This document shows, in pieces, positions 5,905-6,093 of a stretch of DNA of 6,093 bases. Position numbers and translations under genes: made by a program. Within the stretch, counting starts at the first letter, position 1. Each line of letters starts with the position of its first letter. Source of the stretch: Actinomycetota bacterium (GTDB taxonomy: Bacteria; Actinomycetota; Actinomycetes; Nanopelagicales; Nanopelagicaceae); contig JAQCAO010000076.1 of the NCBI GenBank assembly GCA_027731885.1, forward strand, positions 1 through 6,093, read 5' to 3'. The notes under the pieces were generated by a model, which made no database searches, was not told the origin of the DNA, and worked only from the letters and a program-made list of their open reading frames with translations.

Positions 5905-6093
5905 ATGTCCGGCCATTCCAAATGGGCAACGACCAAGCATAAGAAAGCGGTTATCGATAGCCGTCGCGCTAAAAATTTCGCTAAGTTGATTAAAGCGATC
6001 GAGGTCGCTTCGCGAAATGGTGGCCCTGACGTTGATGGCAACCCCACCCTCTTTGATGCGATTGCAAAGGCGAAGAAGAATTCAATGCCAGCG
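5905..6093 (+). CDS. yebC: YebC/PmpR-family protein (partial, 5' end only)
   Basis: The first 63 codons are in view and the gene runs off the right edge; full-length members have about 250 residues. The start [20 protein letters not shown], followed by [20 protein letters not shown] and [17 protein letters not shown], is the highly conserved N-terminal domain of the YebC/TACO1 family, closest to actinobacterial members. The family was long annotated as transcriptional regulators; more recent work assigns some members, including mitochondrial TACO1, a role in translation, such as easing ribosomes through proline-rich stretches. The basic N-terminal region suits nucleic-acid binding. In many Actinobacteria this gene lies between pdxT and ruvC, so ruvCAB would be expected beyond the edge. 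The start is supported by GAGGTG at 5893-5898 and by the conserved MSGHSKW beginning. Confidence 0.96.
   Translation, partial: MSGHSKWATTKHKKAVIDSRRAKNFAKLIKAIEVASRNGGPDVDGNPTLFDAIAKAKKNSMPA

Noticed and set aside
1..6093. Mobile elements, CRISPR arrays, tRNA or rRNA genes, defence cassettes
   Set aside because: No transposase or integrase motifs, no spaced direct repeats, no RNA gene signatures, and no change in gene style along the window.

Overview
The window is a compact stretch of an actinobacterial chromosome. All recognisable genes lie on the + strand, gaps are 49 bases or less, and several junctions overlap. Gene content and order point to Actinobacteria: phosphatidylinositol-phosphate synthase, a PatA-type acyltransferase and PimA, then a small membrane protein, then pdxS, pdxT and yebC. 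From memory, this order is shared with Mycobacterium and Streptomyces, where yebC is followed by ruvC-ruvA-ruvB. Base composition looks close to half G+C by eye, low for the phylum. With the tight packing, this suggests a small-genome aquatic lineage such as the freshwater acI group (Nanopelagicales). That placement is an inference.

Layout: bases 1-88 hold at most the tail of an upstream gene (possibly a HIT-family protein) and a short leader. Bases 89-2762 encode the first steps of phosphatidylinositol mannoside (PIM) synthesis: pgsA makes phosphatidylinositol phosphate, pimA adds the first mannose to phosphatidylinositol, and patA acylates that mannose. Bases 2762-4310 hold two envelope proteins of unknown function: a LemA-like protein with one membrane segment, and an exported DUF3048/YerB-family protein whose start overlaps the previous gene by 11 bases. 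Bases 4360-5855 encode both subunits of the pyridoxal 5'-phosphate (PLP, vitamin B6) synthase. From 5905 to the right edge is the start of yebC.

The first five genes (89-4310) are probably one transcript, with a 5-base gap, two TAATG stop/start overlaps and the 11-base overlap. The 49-base gaps before pdxS and before yebC each carry a good ribosome-binding site, but I see no convincing terminator or promoter in either, so the transcript may continue through them. Most of the window is ordinary, vertically inherited core genome. I found no mobile element, CRISPR array, RNA gene or defence-like cassette, and no evidence for a new multi-gene system. The least understood part is the LemA-like plus DUF3048 pair between PIM and PLP synthesis. 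Residue-level points worth checking are an Asp in place of the proposed catalytic Glu of PatA and a reduced basic patch in the PimA membrane-binding helix.
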